Shown: piece after piece, positions 16,520 through 24,143 of the stretch
Numbering within the stretch: the stretch's first letter is position 1
Layout of the letters: each line of letters opens with the position of its first letter
Origin: Candidatus Cloacimonadota bacterium
GTDB lineage: Bacteria; Muiribacteriota; UBA6191
DNA: 64,000 nucleotides
Assembly: GCA_002402105.1 (NCBI GenBank)
Contig: NVVD01000001.1
Coordinates: 253,256 to 317,255 of the forward strand
Direction of reading: 5' to 3'
Position numbers and translations under genes: made by a program
The notes under the pieces: model-generated
Database searches by the model: none
The model's input: only the letters and a program-made list of their open reading frames with translations
What the model was told of the DNA's origin: nothing

Positions 16520-17524
16520 ATGTCAGATAATGAAGTTTTATTAGATATTAAAGAGTTAAGTGTTCACTTTTTTACAGATAAAGGGGTTGTACCTTCTGTA
16601 AATAAAGTCAGTTATGATATTCGTAAGGGCGAAACTCTTGGTTTGGTGGGTGAGTCAGGATGTGGAAAATCTGTTACGGCACATTCAATTATTAGATTGA
16701 TTCCTCAGCCTCCTGGTAAAATTGTCCATGGACAAATAAAATTTGAAAATAAAGAAGACTTGGTTCAAGTGACTTCTTCAAGAATGAGAGAAATTCGTGG
16801 TAATGAAATAGCAATGATTTTTCAGGAGCCAATGACAAGTTTAAATCCAGTTTATACAGTCGGAAACCAAATCATGGAGGCTATTACGCTCCATACAGAT
16901 AAATCTTATGAAGAAGCACGAGTATTATCTATTGAAATGCTCAGAAAAGTTGGGATTCCATCTCCAGAAATAAGAGTTGATGAGTATCCTCATCAGTTGT
17001 CTGGTGGAATGAAGCAACGAATTATGATTGCTATGGCTCTTAGTTGTAATCCAAAACTTTTAATTGCTGATGAGCCAACAACTGCCCTTGATGTGACAAT
17101 TCAGGCTCAAATTTTAGAGTTAATGAAAGAGCTACAAGAAGAAACAGGTATGTCAATTTTGATGATTACTCATGATTTGGCTGTAGTTGCTGAGGTTTGT
17201 GATCGTGTTGTTGTAATGTATGCTTCTCGAATTGTTGAAAGAGCTGATGTGGTAACTTTATTTGAAAATCCATTACATCCGTATACTCAAGGTTTATTTG
17301 CATCGATTCCACAAATTGATGATGATATTGATAGGTTAAAACCTATTCCTGGTTTTGTACCTAGTCCCATGAATTTTCCTAAAGGGTGTAAATTTAATAA
17401 TAGATGCCCAAAGGCTACACACCGTTGTATGATTGAAGAGCCAGAACTCAGAGAATTTGGAAAAGATCACTTTGTTGCTTGTCATGAAATTGATGTGAAT
17501 GAAATGGGAACTATAAATGACTGA
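16520..17524 (+). CDS. Peptide ABC transporter ATP-binding protein (OppD type), copy 2
   Basis: A 334-residue ABC ATPase with Walker [10 protein letters not shown] loop I-F-Q-E-P, signature L-S-G-G-M-K-Q-R, Walker B L-L-I-A-D-E-P, D loop and T-H-D. The C-terminal oligopeptide extension includes C-K-F-N-N-R-C-P, in which an Asn stands where copy 1 has a Cys; the remaining Cys residues are still consistent with a cluster site. It starts 3 nt after the permease stop and overlaps the OppF-like gene by 8 bp, indicating tight translational coupling. Confidence 0.93.
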   Translation: MSDNEVLLDIKELSVHFFTDKGVVPSVNKVSYDIRKGETLGLVGESGCGKSVTAHSIIRLIPQPPGKIVHGQIKFENKEDLVQVTSSRMREIRGNEIAMIFQEPMTSLNPVYTVGNQIMEAITLHTDKSYEEARVLSIEMLRKVGIPSPEIRVDEYPHQLSGGMKQRIMIAMALSCNPKLLIADEPTTALDVTIQAQILELMKELQEETGMSILMITHDLAVVAEVCDRVVVMYASRIVERADVVTLFENPLHPYTQGLFASIPQIDDDIDRLKPIPGFVPSPMNFPKGCKFNNRCPKATHRCMIEEPELREFGKDHFVACHEIDVNEMGTIND

Positions 17525-18629
17525 ATCAAAAAAAACTCCTATTTTAGAAATTAAAAACCTAAGAAAATTTTTCCCAGTTTATAAGGGGATTTTTTCTAAG
17601 CATGTAGCTGATGTTAGGGCTGTTGATAATGTTAGTTTTATTTTAAATGAAGGTGAAACTTTAGGGCTTGTAGGTGAGTCTGGTTGCGGAAAAACAACTG
17701 TAGGCAGAAGTATAAGTAGACTGCTTGAGCCTACCTCTGGTGAGGTTTTATTTCAGGGTGTAGATATAATTAAACTATCTTCAAGAGACCTTAGAAGGGT
17801 CCGACGTGATTTACAAATTATTTTTCAAGATCCGTATTCAAGCTTAAATCCAAGAAAAACAGTAAGTGACTTAATTGGTGAAGCTTTATTGTTTCATGGA
17901 ATGGTCAATACAGAAGAAGAAAAAGATGAGAGAGTTCGTGAATTATTGGTTAAAGTGGGCTTGTCGGCCTCTTATTTAAACCGTTATCCTCATGAGTTTT
18001 CGGGTGGACAAAGACAACGTATTGGTATTGCAAGAGCTATTGCCTTAAATCCAAAATTAATAATTTGTGATGAGTCTGTCTCGGCATTAGATGTTTCTGT
18101 TCAAGCTCAGGTTTTAAATTTATTAATGGATTTAAAAGATGAAATGGGTTTGTCCTATATTTTTATTGCTCATGACTTATCTGTTGTAAAGCATATTTCT
18201 GATAAAATTGCTGTTATGTATTTAGGGCAAATTGTTGAATTTGGATATACAAAAGATATCTTTAAAAATCCAAAACATCCTTATACTAAAGCTTTATTAT
18301 CTGCTTTACCAAAACCAGACCCAAAATCAAAGTCAAAACGTATTTTATTACAAGGAGATGTACCGACTCCGATAAATCCTCCTCCAGGATGCTATTTTTC
18401 AACAAGATGTCCTGAAGTTTTGCCTATTTGTACAGAGATTCCTTCTCCTATGAAATGGGTTTCTTCATCTCACCATTGTAAATGTCATCTTGTAAATGAC
18501 CGTAGAGAAATCAACTTTGGTTTTCCTGATAAAGGTGAAAAAGAAAGAAGAGAAGAGCAAGAAAAACTGAGTACTGAAGAACAAAATAGATTAAAACAAG
18601 AGAAAGAAGCTAAAGAAAAAAATGGATAA
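17517..18629 (+). CDS. Peptide ABC transporter ATP-binding protein (OppF type), copy 2
   Basis: A 370-residue ATPase with Walker A G-E-S-G-C-G-K-T, signature F-S-G-G-Q-R-Q-R, H loop A-H-D and C-terminal C-Y-F-S-T-R-C-P. Walker B reads L-I-I-C-D-E-S, with Ser instead of the usual Pro after the catalytic Glu. Compared with copy 1 it has a C-terminal tail of about 35 highly charged residues (E-K-E-R-R-E-E-Q-E-K), predicted helical and of unknown purpose. It overlaps murA by 8 bp. Confidence 0.93.
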   Translation: MTESKKTPILEIKNLRKFFPVYKGIFSKHVADVRAVDNVSFILNEGETLGLVGESGCGKTTVGRSISRLLEPTSGEVLFQGVDIIKLSSRDLRRVRRDLQIIFQDPYSSLNPRKTVSDLIGEALLFHGMVNTEEEKDERVRELLVKVGLSASYLNRYPHEFSGGQRQRIGIARAIALNPKLIICDESVSALDVSVQAQVLNLLMDLKDEMGLSYIFIAHDLSVVKHISDKIAVMYLGQIVEFGYTKDIFKNPKHPYTKALLSALPKPDPKSKSKRILLQGDVPTPINPPPGCYFSTRCPEVLPICTEIPSPMKWVSSSHHCKCHLVNDRREINFGFPDKGEKERREEQEKLSTEEQNRLKQEKEAKEKNG

Positions 18630-19881
18630 ATTTATTATTAAGGGTCAGCAAAAACTTGCTGGACAAATTAAAGTTTCAGGTGCTAAAAACTCTGCATTAA
18701 AAATTATCGCTGCAACTATATTACTGAATGACCCTGTGACTATATCTAATGTTCCTGATTTAATGGATGTTAGGACCATGAAAAAAGTATTAGAAAAATT
18801 GGGTGCTAGTGTAGAATATTCACCAAAAAATTCTACTATGAAAATAGACCCCTCTACCATTAACTCTTATCGTGCTCCTTATGAACTTGTAAAAACTATG
18901 AGAGCAAGTTTTCAAGTGATGGGGCCTTTATTAGCTAGATTTGGGAATGCTGAAATATCATTACCAGGTGGCTGTAACTTTGGTCCAAGACCTGTAGATT
19001 ACCATTTAAAAGCTTTTGAACAAATGGGTGCAAAAATAACGACTGAGCATGGATATATTTGTGCAAAAGTTGATAAACTGATTGGTAATCACATATATTT
19101 TGATTTTCCTAGTGTTGGTGCTACTGAAAATGTAATTATGGCTGCAAGTTTAACAGATGGTGTAACCATTATAGAAAACGCTGCAAAAGAGCCTGAAGTA
19201 GTAGACTTAGCTACTTTTTTGAAGTTATGTGGTGCAAAAATAGAGGGAGAAGGAACAAGTCGGATTCGTATTGAAGGTGTAAAAAAGCTTCATGCTCGTG
19301 ATTTTACTGTATTATCTGACCGAATCGAAGCAGGCACTTTTATTTTAGCTTCTTTAGCAACAAACTCTTCTTTAGAAATTATTGGTGCTCCTGTTTTTGC
19401 CCTAGAAGTTTTTTTAGAAAAATTAAAAGATTGTGGACATGACTTTGAGATACATCAAAACTCTTTAATTGTTAAGCCAAGTAAAAATCCAAAAGCAATT
19501 AAGTTTACAGCTCAGCCTCATCCTGGTTTTCCAACAGACTTACAAGCACCAATGGCAGCTTATTTAAGTACTGTTGAGGGTACGTCTTTGATTACAGAAG
19601 GTGTCTATGAAAATCGTTTTGTTTATATTTCAGAGCTAAACAGAATGGGAGCATCTATTGAGCTAGATGGTAATAAAGCTTACATCACAGGGCAAGACTT
19701 TTTAAGTGGAGCTCCTGTCATGGCATCTGATTTAAGAGCTGGTGCTGCATTAGTTATAGCGGCATTAGGGGCAAAGGGCACAACAGAGATTAATCGTGTT
19801 TATCATATTGATAGAGGTTATGATGGGTTGGTGGCTAAATTAAGTGCAGTAGGTGCTCAGATTGAGCGTGTTGTAGGATAA
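18622..19881 (+). CDS. murA: UDP-N-acetylglucosamine 1-carboxyvinyltransferase
   Basis: A 419-residue EPSP-synthase-fold enzyme that transfers enolpyruvate from PEP to UDP-GlcNAc, the first committed step of peptidoglycan synthesis in the cytoplasm. The start M-D-K-F-I-I-K-G, S-G-A-K-N-S-A-L and the loop L-P-G-G-C-N-F-G-P-R-P-V-D are diagnostic. Cys118 is the residue attacked by fosfomycin, so the enzyme should be sensitive in principle. R-A-G-A-A-L-V near the C terminus is also conserved. It is the last gene of the second peptide operon (8-bp overlap with the ATPase gene), which links peptide uptake with wall precursor synthesis; this may reflect muropeptide recycling. Confidence 0.96.
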   Translation: MDKFIIKGQQKLAGQIKVSGAKNSALKIIAATILLNDPVTISNVPDLMDVRTMKKVLEKLGASVEYSPKNSTMKIDPSTINSYRAPYELVKTMRASFQVMGPLLARFGNAEISLPGGCNFGPRPVDYHLKAFEQMGAKITTEHGYICAKVDKLIGNHIYFDFPSVGATENVIMAASLTDGVTIIENAAKEPEVVDLATFLKLCGAKIEGEGTSRIRIEGVKKLHARDFTVLSDRIEAGTFILASLATNSSLEIIGAPVFALEVFLEKLKDCGHDFEIHQNSLIVKPSKNPKAIKFTAQPHPGFPTDLQAPMAAYLSTVEGTSLITEGVYENRFVYISELNRMGASIELDGNKAYITGQDFLSGAPVMASDLRAGAALVIAALGAKGTTEINRVYHIDRGYDGLVAKLSAVGAQIERVVG

Positions 19882-19887
19882 TTTTTA

Positions 19888-21291
19888 TTACTTAATAGGA
19901 TATCGATGTTTCTTTTTTATTAGTAAACAGCTATCTAAATCATCAAAATAATGATTTCCTTCTAAAGGAACATAGTTTTGATAAATCTCTTTTATTTTTT
20001 TCATTTTGGAAATTTTAGTCCAATAACTAGTTGAATATATAAAATCTGGACTACTTTGAATTATAAACTTTCTAAAGTCAGCAGGTGTTTTATAAGATTT
20101 GCCAATTTCTTTATTAGTTAATCCTACTAAATCAAAGATAATAAGATTTGTACCATATGCAGTTCCTCCTATATCTGGGTCTAAAAGACTAGGGTTTTTA
20201 ATGTTGTATTGTTTTGCATATTTTTCAATTTTTTTTCCTCTTTGGATTCTAACGGATAGCTCCATATAAGGTTTGTTTAGGTATTTATATTTTGGTAGCC
20301 ATTGAATATAAATTAATAATATTAAGAGTAAATTATAAGATAGGTATTTGTAAGGAATATTTAATTTTGATAAAAACTGAATTAATATATAAAAATATAA
20401 GGGTGAAATTGGCATCATAAATCTATAGTCACGCATCCAGTCTCCTCCACTTAGTAAAATAAATAAAAAGTGAGAAAGGATTAAAGAAAATAATAGATAT
20501 TTTTTATGGTATAAAGGGTAAAATAAAACAAAAAGTCCAAGCCATCCTGTACAAAGATATTGATCAAAATAATGATACCAGTAACTCCAGCCAGTTTGTA
20601 AATTTTGCCCTATATTCATGCTGTGGATTGTTCCTAATTTTGCCCAAATAGTATTTGGTAAAATATCATTGAAATAAATGAGTCTAAAAATAAGATAGCT
20701 AAAAAAAATAATAGCAGAACAAGTTAAGTTTTTCTTTTTTTCTTTAGAATAAAAAGATATTAAAAGTGCATAAATGATAGATTCTGGTCTAGATAATATA
20801 AGTAATGATAAAGCAAGGTATAGTTGTTTTTGATTGTTTTGAGATACCAAAATAAATGCATAAAATAAAAAAAACTGAAAGGATGCATTTTCTAATCCAC
20901 TAAAGCTCCAATAAGTATTCATTGGGTTTAGTAAAAAAATAAAAAATAGAAATGAAAAGTAGAGGTTTTTTTTACTCTGAAAATAGAAAACTAGCCCACT
21001 TAAAAATAGAAATAGAATAGAAAGTTTTTTTGAGACAACTACTAAGTTTAAAAAACCAACTTTATGAAAACTAGCTAAAAGAAATGTCCAAAAAGGATTT
21101 GAATATCCTTCTACGGCTTGAAAATTTTGATGATATCTTAGTCCAATTCCATTGGAGAGGTTTTTAGAATATTGGAAAGTAATACCTGCGTCATCAATGC
21201 AATGACTTTGAAAATAAGAGTCTAAATAAAAAATAGAGATAAGAAATAAAATTAATAATAAAAGTCTATTTTTAGTAGGTATATTAGTCAT
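19888..21291 (-). CDS. Polytopic membrane protein, glycosyltransferase-like (GT-C type)
   Basis: About 467 residues from ATG 21291, or 492 if a GTG at 21366 is used; I prefer the internal ATG because the transmembrane region follows at once, as in relatives. Roughly ten hydrophobic helices. After TM1 comes I-D-D-A-G-I-T-F-Q-Y-S-K-N-L then V-E-G-Y-S-N-P-F-W, the pattern (acidic pair, R/Q-Y-x-x-N-L, E-G-Y-T-N) of a widespread GT-C/arabinosyltransferase-like family using polyprenyl-phosphate sugars. The C-terminal soluble part has L-L-D-P-D-I-G-G. Convergent with murA; no other glycan genes adjoin, so donor and acceptor are unknown. Confidence 0.7.
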   Translation of the reverse strand: MTNIPTKNRLLLLILFLISIFYLDSYFQSHCIDDAGITFQYSKNLSNGIGLRYHQNFQAVEGYSNPFWTFLLASFHKVGFLNLVVVSKKLSILFLFLSGLVFYFQSKKNLYFSFLFFIFLLNPMNTYWSFSGLENASFQFFLFYAFILVSQNNQKQLYLALSLLILSRPESIIYALLISFYSKEKKKNLTCSAIIFFSYLIFRLIYFNDILPNTIWAKLGTIHSMNIGQNLQTGWSYWYHYFDQYLCTGWLGLFVLFYPLYHKKYLLFSLILSHFLFILLSGGDWMRDYRFMMPISPLYFYILIQFLSKLNIPYKYLSYNLLLILLIYIQWLPKYKYLNKPYMELSVRIQRGKKIEKYAKQYNIKNPSLLDPDIGGTAYGTNLIIFDLVGLTNKEIGKSYKTPADFRKFIIQSSPDFIYSTSYWTKISKMKKIKEIYQNYVPLEGNHYFDDLDSCLLIKKKHRYPIK

Positions 21292-21546
21292 GTGAAAATT
21301 AATTATGTTAAGTAGTAGGCTATTTAAAGAGGGAATAAATGGCAATTTTTGATAGATAGTCCACACAAGCTTTAATTTCTTAGCTAATTAAAGTAATTGA
21401 TGAATGATTAATTGTATAGATAATATTTGTTTAGAGCTTTTTATCTTTGTAATTAAAAATAAGCTTAAAACTTTTTAATTATTTCTTTTGTCATTTTAAA
21501 ATAGTTCTTGCTATAGGAATTAAAACCATGTACTCTGTCTGCGTCT

Positions 21547-21633
21547 GGAAGATTGTCCGAGTGGTTGAAGGAGGCAGTCTTGAAAACTGTTGAGGATTCA
21601 CGTCCTCCGTGGGTTCGAATCCTACATCTTCCG
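21547..21633 (+). tRNA. tRNA-Ser (anticodon TGA)
   Basis: Class II tRNA. Acceptor GGAAGAT/ATCTTCC with discriminator G, anticodon arm GCAGT-CTTGAAA-ACTGT, long variable arm and T loop GTTCGAAT. CCA is not encoded. Confidence 0.95.
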
Positions 21634-21644
21634 TTGACAAGTTT

Positions 21645-21729
21645 GGAGAGTTGGCCGAGCGGCTTAAGGCACACGCTTGCTAAGCGTGCGTGGGGCAACC
21701 CACCATGGGTTCAAATCCCATATTCTCCG
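21645..21729 (+). tRNA. tRNA-Ser (anticodon GCT)
   Basis: Class II tRNA 11 nt after the first. Acceptor GGAGAGT/ATTCTCC (one wobble) with discriminator G, anticodon arm CACGC-TTGCTAA-GCGTG, and a long variable arm with a GTGGGG...CCCAC stem. CCA is not encoded. Confidence 0.95.
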
Positions 21730-21752
21730 AAATTTAATTAAATATGATATAA

Positions 21753-21780
21753 CGCCGTCTCGTTTTAGGGTCGGCTTTTT
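21753..21780 (+). terminator. Terminator of the tRNA-Ser pair
   Basis: GCCG (21754-21757) pairs with CGGC (21772-21775), extended by weaker inner pairs, followed by at least six T. It directly follows the second tRNA-Ser. Confidence 0.65.
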
Positions 21781-21809
21781 TCATATATATCCTACTTTGA
21801 AAATAAAGA

Positions 21810-23534
21810 TTGGCAATAACTTTGGATGCAATTGTACTAGAAATAAGAGATCAAATTTTCGATCATTTAAAGTCTTCTAAAGACCCTGTATCTTATACAT
21901 CAATTTCAAATAGATTTTTAAAAGAAAAAAAACTATCTGACCCTTTGTTATATTTGCGAAAACACCTTACTAATGATGCAAGATTTTTTGAAGTTAAATC
22001 GGGTAAATGGATTTTACGTGAGCATGATTATGCAGATAGTAAATTAAGTGATTTAAAATATTGTGTTTTTGATTTAGAGACAACTGGTGGAGTACCTCCT
22101 TTGCATCGAATCATCGAACTTGGGGCAGTTATTGTTGAAAATGGTAAGATTACTAAAGAGTTTTCTTATTTAATAAAACCCGATCGTCCAATTCCTGATT
22201 ACGTAGAAAAACTTACAGGTATCAAAACCAAAGAAGCGCAAGCTGGTGAAGATTGTAAAAAAGTCTTAACAGATTTTTTAGACTTTAGTAAAGATTGTAT
22301 TTTTGTTGCTCATAATGCTTTGTTTGATGTTAATTTTTTAAGCTATGAGTATAAGCGTTTATTTGATATGGATTGGTCAGTAGATGGTTTATGTACCTTA
22401 AAGCTATCAAAACATTTAGTTTTAGATTCAGACTCACATAAATTAGATATATTAGCGACACATTTTGGATATGAATTTGAAGGTCGTCATAGAGCTCTTG
22501 GTGATGCTAAAGTTACGGGTCAGTTATTACTACAGTTATTATCTCAATTAAAGATAGGTGACGAAATCACTACCTTAAGAGAAATTAGTAAATTTTGTAT
22601 TTTACCTAAAAAAAACCATTTTTCTAAATGTATGACTAACCCAGATGAAATTGAAACTTTACCCAATGAAAGTGGTTTGGTTTCTTTTAAGGGAGAGCGT
22701 GGCAAAAAAATATATGTTAAGGCTTTTGCTAATATCAAAGAAGGAATAAAAGATTTAGTCTATGAAAAGGTTCCTTGTTCACGACTAATGCGTAAGGTAA
22801 TAAGAAAGAGTGTTGGTATTGAAACAAAAGTAGAAAAATCTTTTTTAAACTCTCTTTTGAATGCGAATGCTTTTTTTCATCAACGAACCCGTGATAAAGC
22901 TATTAAAACTGATAATACAATTAATTATTTTTTAAAGTACTTTCGTCATAATGCAGAAGAAGTATTATTAACTACCCGAAAACTAAATGATGATGCAATT
23001 TATTTTGGACCTTTTTTAAATCCTTCTCAATTAGAGTATGAAGGTTCTAAATATTTTACTCTAAAGGATAGTTCACATAGATCTTTTCCTCCAAGATCAG
23101 GGGTAGAGTCAGTATATGCTAGTAATGAACAATCTATTTGTAGATATGCTGATCAAAATAGAGGATTTTGCTGTTTAGATGCTAGTTTTGTACATGCTTT
23201 TTTAGAATCAACAGGCAAATGGCGAGTATTATTTTTTCGTGAAGGTTATTTAATTAAATCTAAATTGTTTCAGTTAGAATCTATGGAACAAGAAGCGACA
23301 ATTGATTGTTTTAGAGAAATTTTTAAATCTTATTATATTGATAGAAGTTTACCCGAAATTTTGGGTAAATTAGATGCTTCAAAAGAAGATGAGTATAATA
23401 TTATTTTAAATTGGTTGTCTAAATATATTTATCGTAAACCAAAATGCTTTATTTTTCATTTAAATGAAGGTCGAGTATTAGATTTAATTGCAAGTGATTT
23501 TTTTGATTTTATAGATCAATTATTTCAAAACTAA
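21810..23534 (+). CDS. DnaQ-like DEDDh exonuclease fused to a degenerate UvrC-like (GIY-YIG) region
   Basis: 574 residues in three parts. Residues about 1-70 look like a winged-helix domain of HARE-HTH type (I-R-D-Q-I-F-D-H-L through K-W-I-L-R-E). Residues about 80-245 are a DEDDh 3'-5' exonuclease with F-D-L-E-T-T-G (Asp88), A-H-N-A-L-F-D (Asp173) and H-R-A-L-G-D (His227, Asp232), as in PolIII epsilon. From about 289 the order matches UvrC-like fusions: G-L-V-S-F-K-G-E-R-G-K-K-I-Y-V-K in place of GIY...YIG, then Y-F-G-P-F near 398. Both GIY and YIG are altered, so nuclease activity of this half is doubtful. A TTG start at 21810 is assumed; TTG 21822 is possible. Likely role: DNA repair or proofreading. 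Confidence 0.8.
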   Translation: MAITLDAIVLEIRDQIFDHLKSSKDPVSYTSISNRFLKEKKLSDPLLYLRKHLTNDARFFEVKSGKWILREHDYADSKLSDLKYCVFDLETTGGVPPLHRIIELGAVIVENGKITKEFSYLIKPDRPIPDYVEKLTGIKTKEAQAGEDCKKVLTDFLDFSKDCIFVAHNALFDVNFLSYEYKRLFDMDWSVDGLCTLKLSKHLVLDSDSHKLDILATHFGYEFEGRHRALGDAKVTGQLLLQLLSQLKIGDEITTLREISKFCILPKKNHFSKCMTNPDEIETLPNESGLVSFKGERGKKIYVKAFANIKEGIKDLVYEKVPCSRLMRKVIRKSVGIETKVEKSFLNSLLNANAFFHQRTRDKAIKTDNTINYFLKYFRHNAEEVLLTTRKLNDDAIYFGPFLNPSQLEYEGSKYFTLKDSSHRSFPPRSGVESVYASNEQSICRYADQNRGFCCLDASFVHAFLESTGKWRVLFFREGYLIKSKLFQLESMEQEATIDCFREIFKSYYIDRSLPEILGKLDASKEDEYNIILNWLSKYIYRKPKCFIFHLNEGRVLDLIASDFFDFIDQLFQN

Positions 23535-24143
23535 TAGCTTTTTAAGTTTTTTATATTTTATTTCATTACCGTTTTTTTTGTATAATTTTAATAAAACTTG
23601 AGCAGCCTCAAATGATGGATTTTTATGATAAGCAGCTTTTTCAAAGCTTTTTATTGCCTTTTTAACTTCTTTTTTATGTAAGTAATAAAAACCTATAGCT
23701 TTTTGCGGAATAGGTGAGTCTTTATTTTCTTTTTCTAGTTTTAGTAGGAGTTTGAGAGCACTAGTATTTTTATGCATCTTTGCTTGAGATAGTACCATAT
23801 GAGTTTGAAGTTCTAGTGGGTCAATTGTCTGTTGCTTTTTAATAGGTTTTTTTTTAGGCTCTTTTTTTAAGATTTTTTTAAGGGTAAAGCTTTTAAGTCT
23901 ACGCTTACGAGTACTTTTAATAATCTTTTTTTCTTCCATAAATGAAAAATCGAAATCTGTTGAATTATTTTTCACTCTGGATAGTTTCTTTTTTATGGTC
24001 TTTTTTGAAACTGTTATTTTAGGCTTGCTTAATCCATCATAATATTTTGCTTTGTACTCTTGAAGCTTGTCAGAGCCTTGAGTAAATAAAATGAGAGTAA
24101 AAAATAAAGTTAATTTAAATCTTTTTTTGAACAATTTGTGCAT
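23520..24143 (-). CDS. Lys-rich secreted or membrane-anchored TPR-like protein
   Basis: 207 residues. The N terminus (K-K-R-F-K-L-T-L-F-F-T-L-I-L-F) is a signal-like hydrophobic segment. Residues about 25-110 are extremely Lys-rich and low in complexity. The C-terminal third contains two TPR-like helix pairs (K-A-I-G-F-Y-Y-L-H and A-I-K-S-F-E-K-A-A). It overlaps the end of the GspE-like gene by 29 bp and is probably translated from the same mRNA. No enzymatic motif is visible; a scaffolding role is a guess from the TPRs. Confidence 0.65.
   Translation of the reverse strand: MHKLFKKRFKLTLFFTLILFTQGSDKLQEYKAKYYDGLSKPKITVSKKTIKKKLSRVKNNSTDFDFSFMEEKKIIKSTRKRRLKSFTLKKILKKEPKKKPIKKQQTIDPLELQTHMVLSQAKMHKNTSALKLLLKLEKENKDSPIPQKAIGFYYLHKKEVKKAIKSFEKAAYHKNPSFEAAQVLLKLYKKNGNEIKYKKLKKLLVLK

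Noticed and set aside
21547-21729. Short open reading frames over the tRNA-Ser pair on both strands
   Set aside because: They lie on fully structured tRNA genes and have no ribosome binding site or protein-like composition beyond chance.
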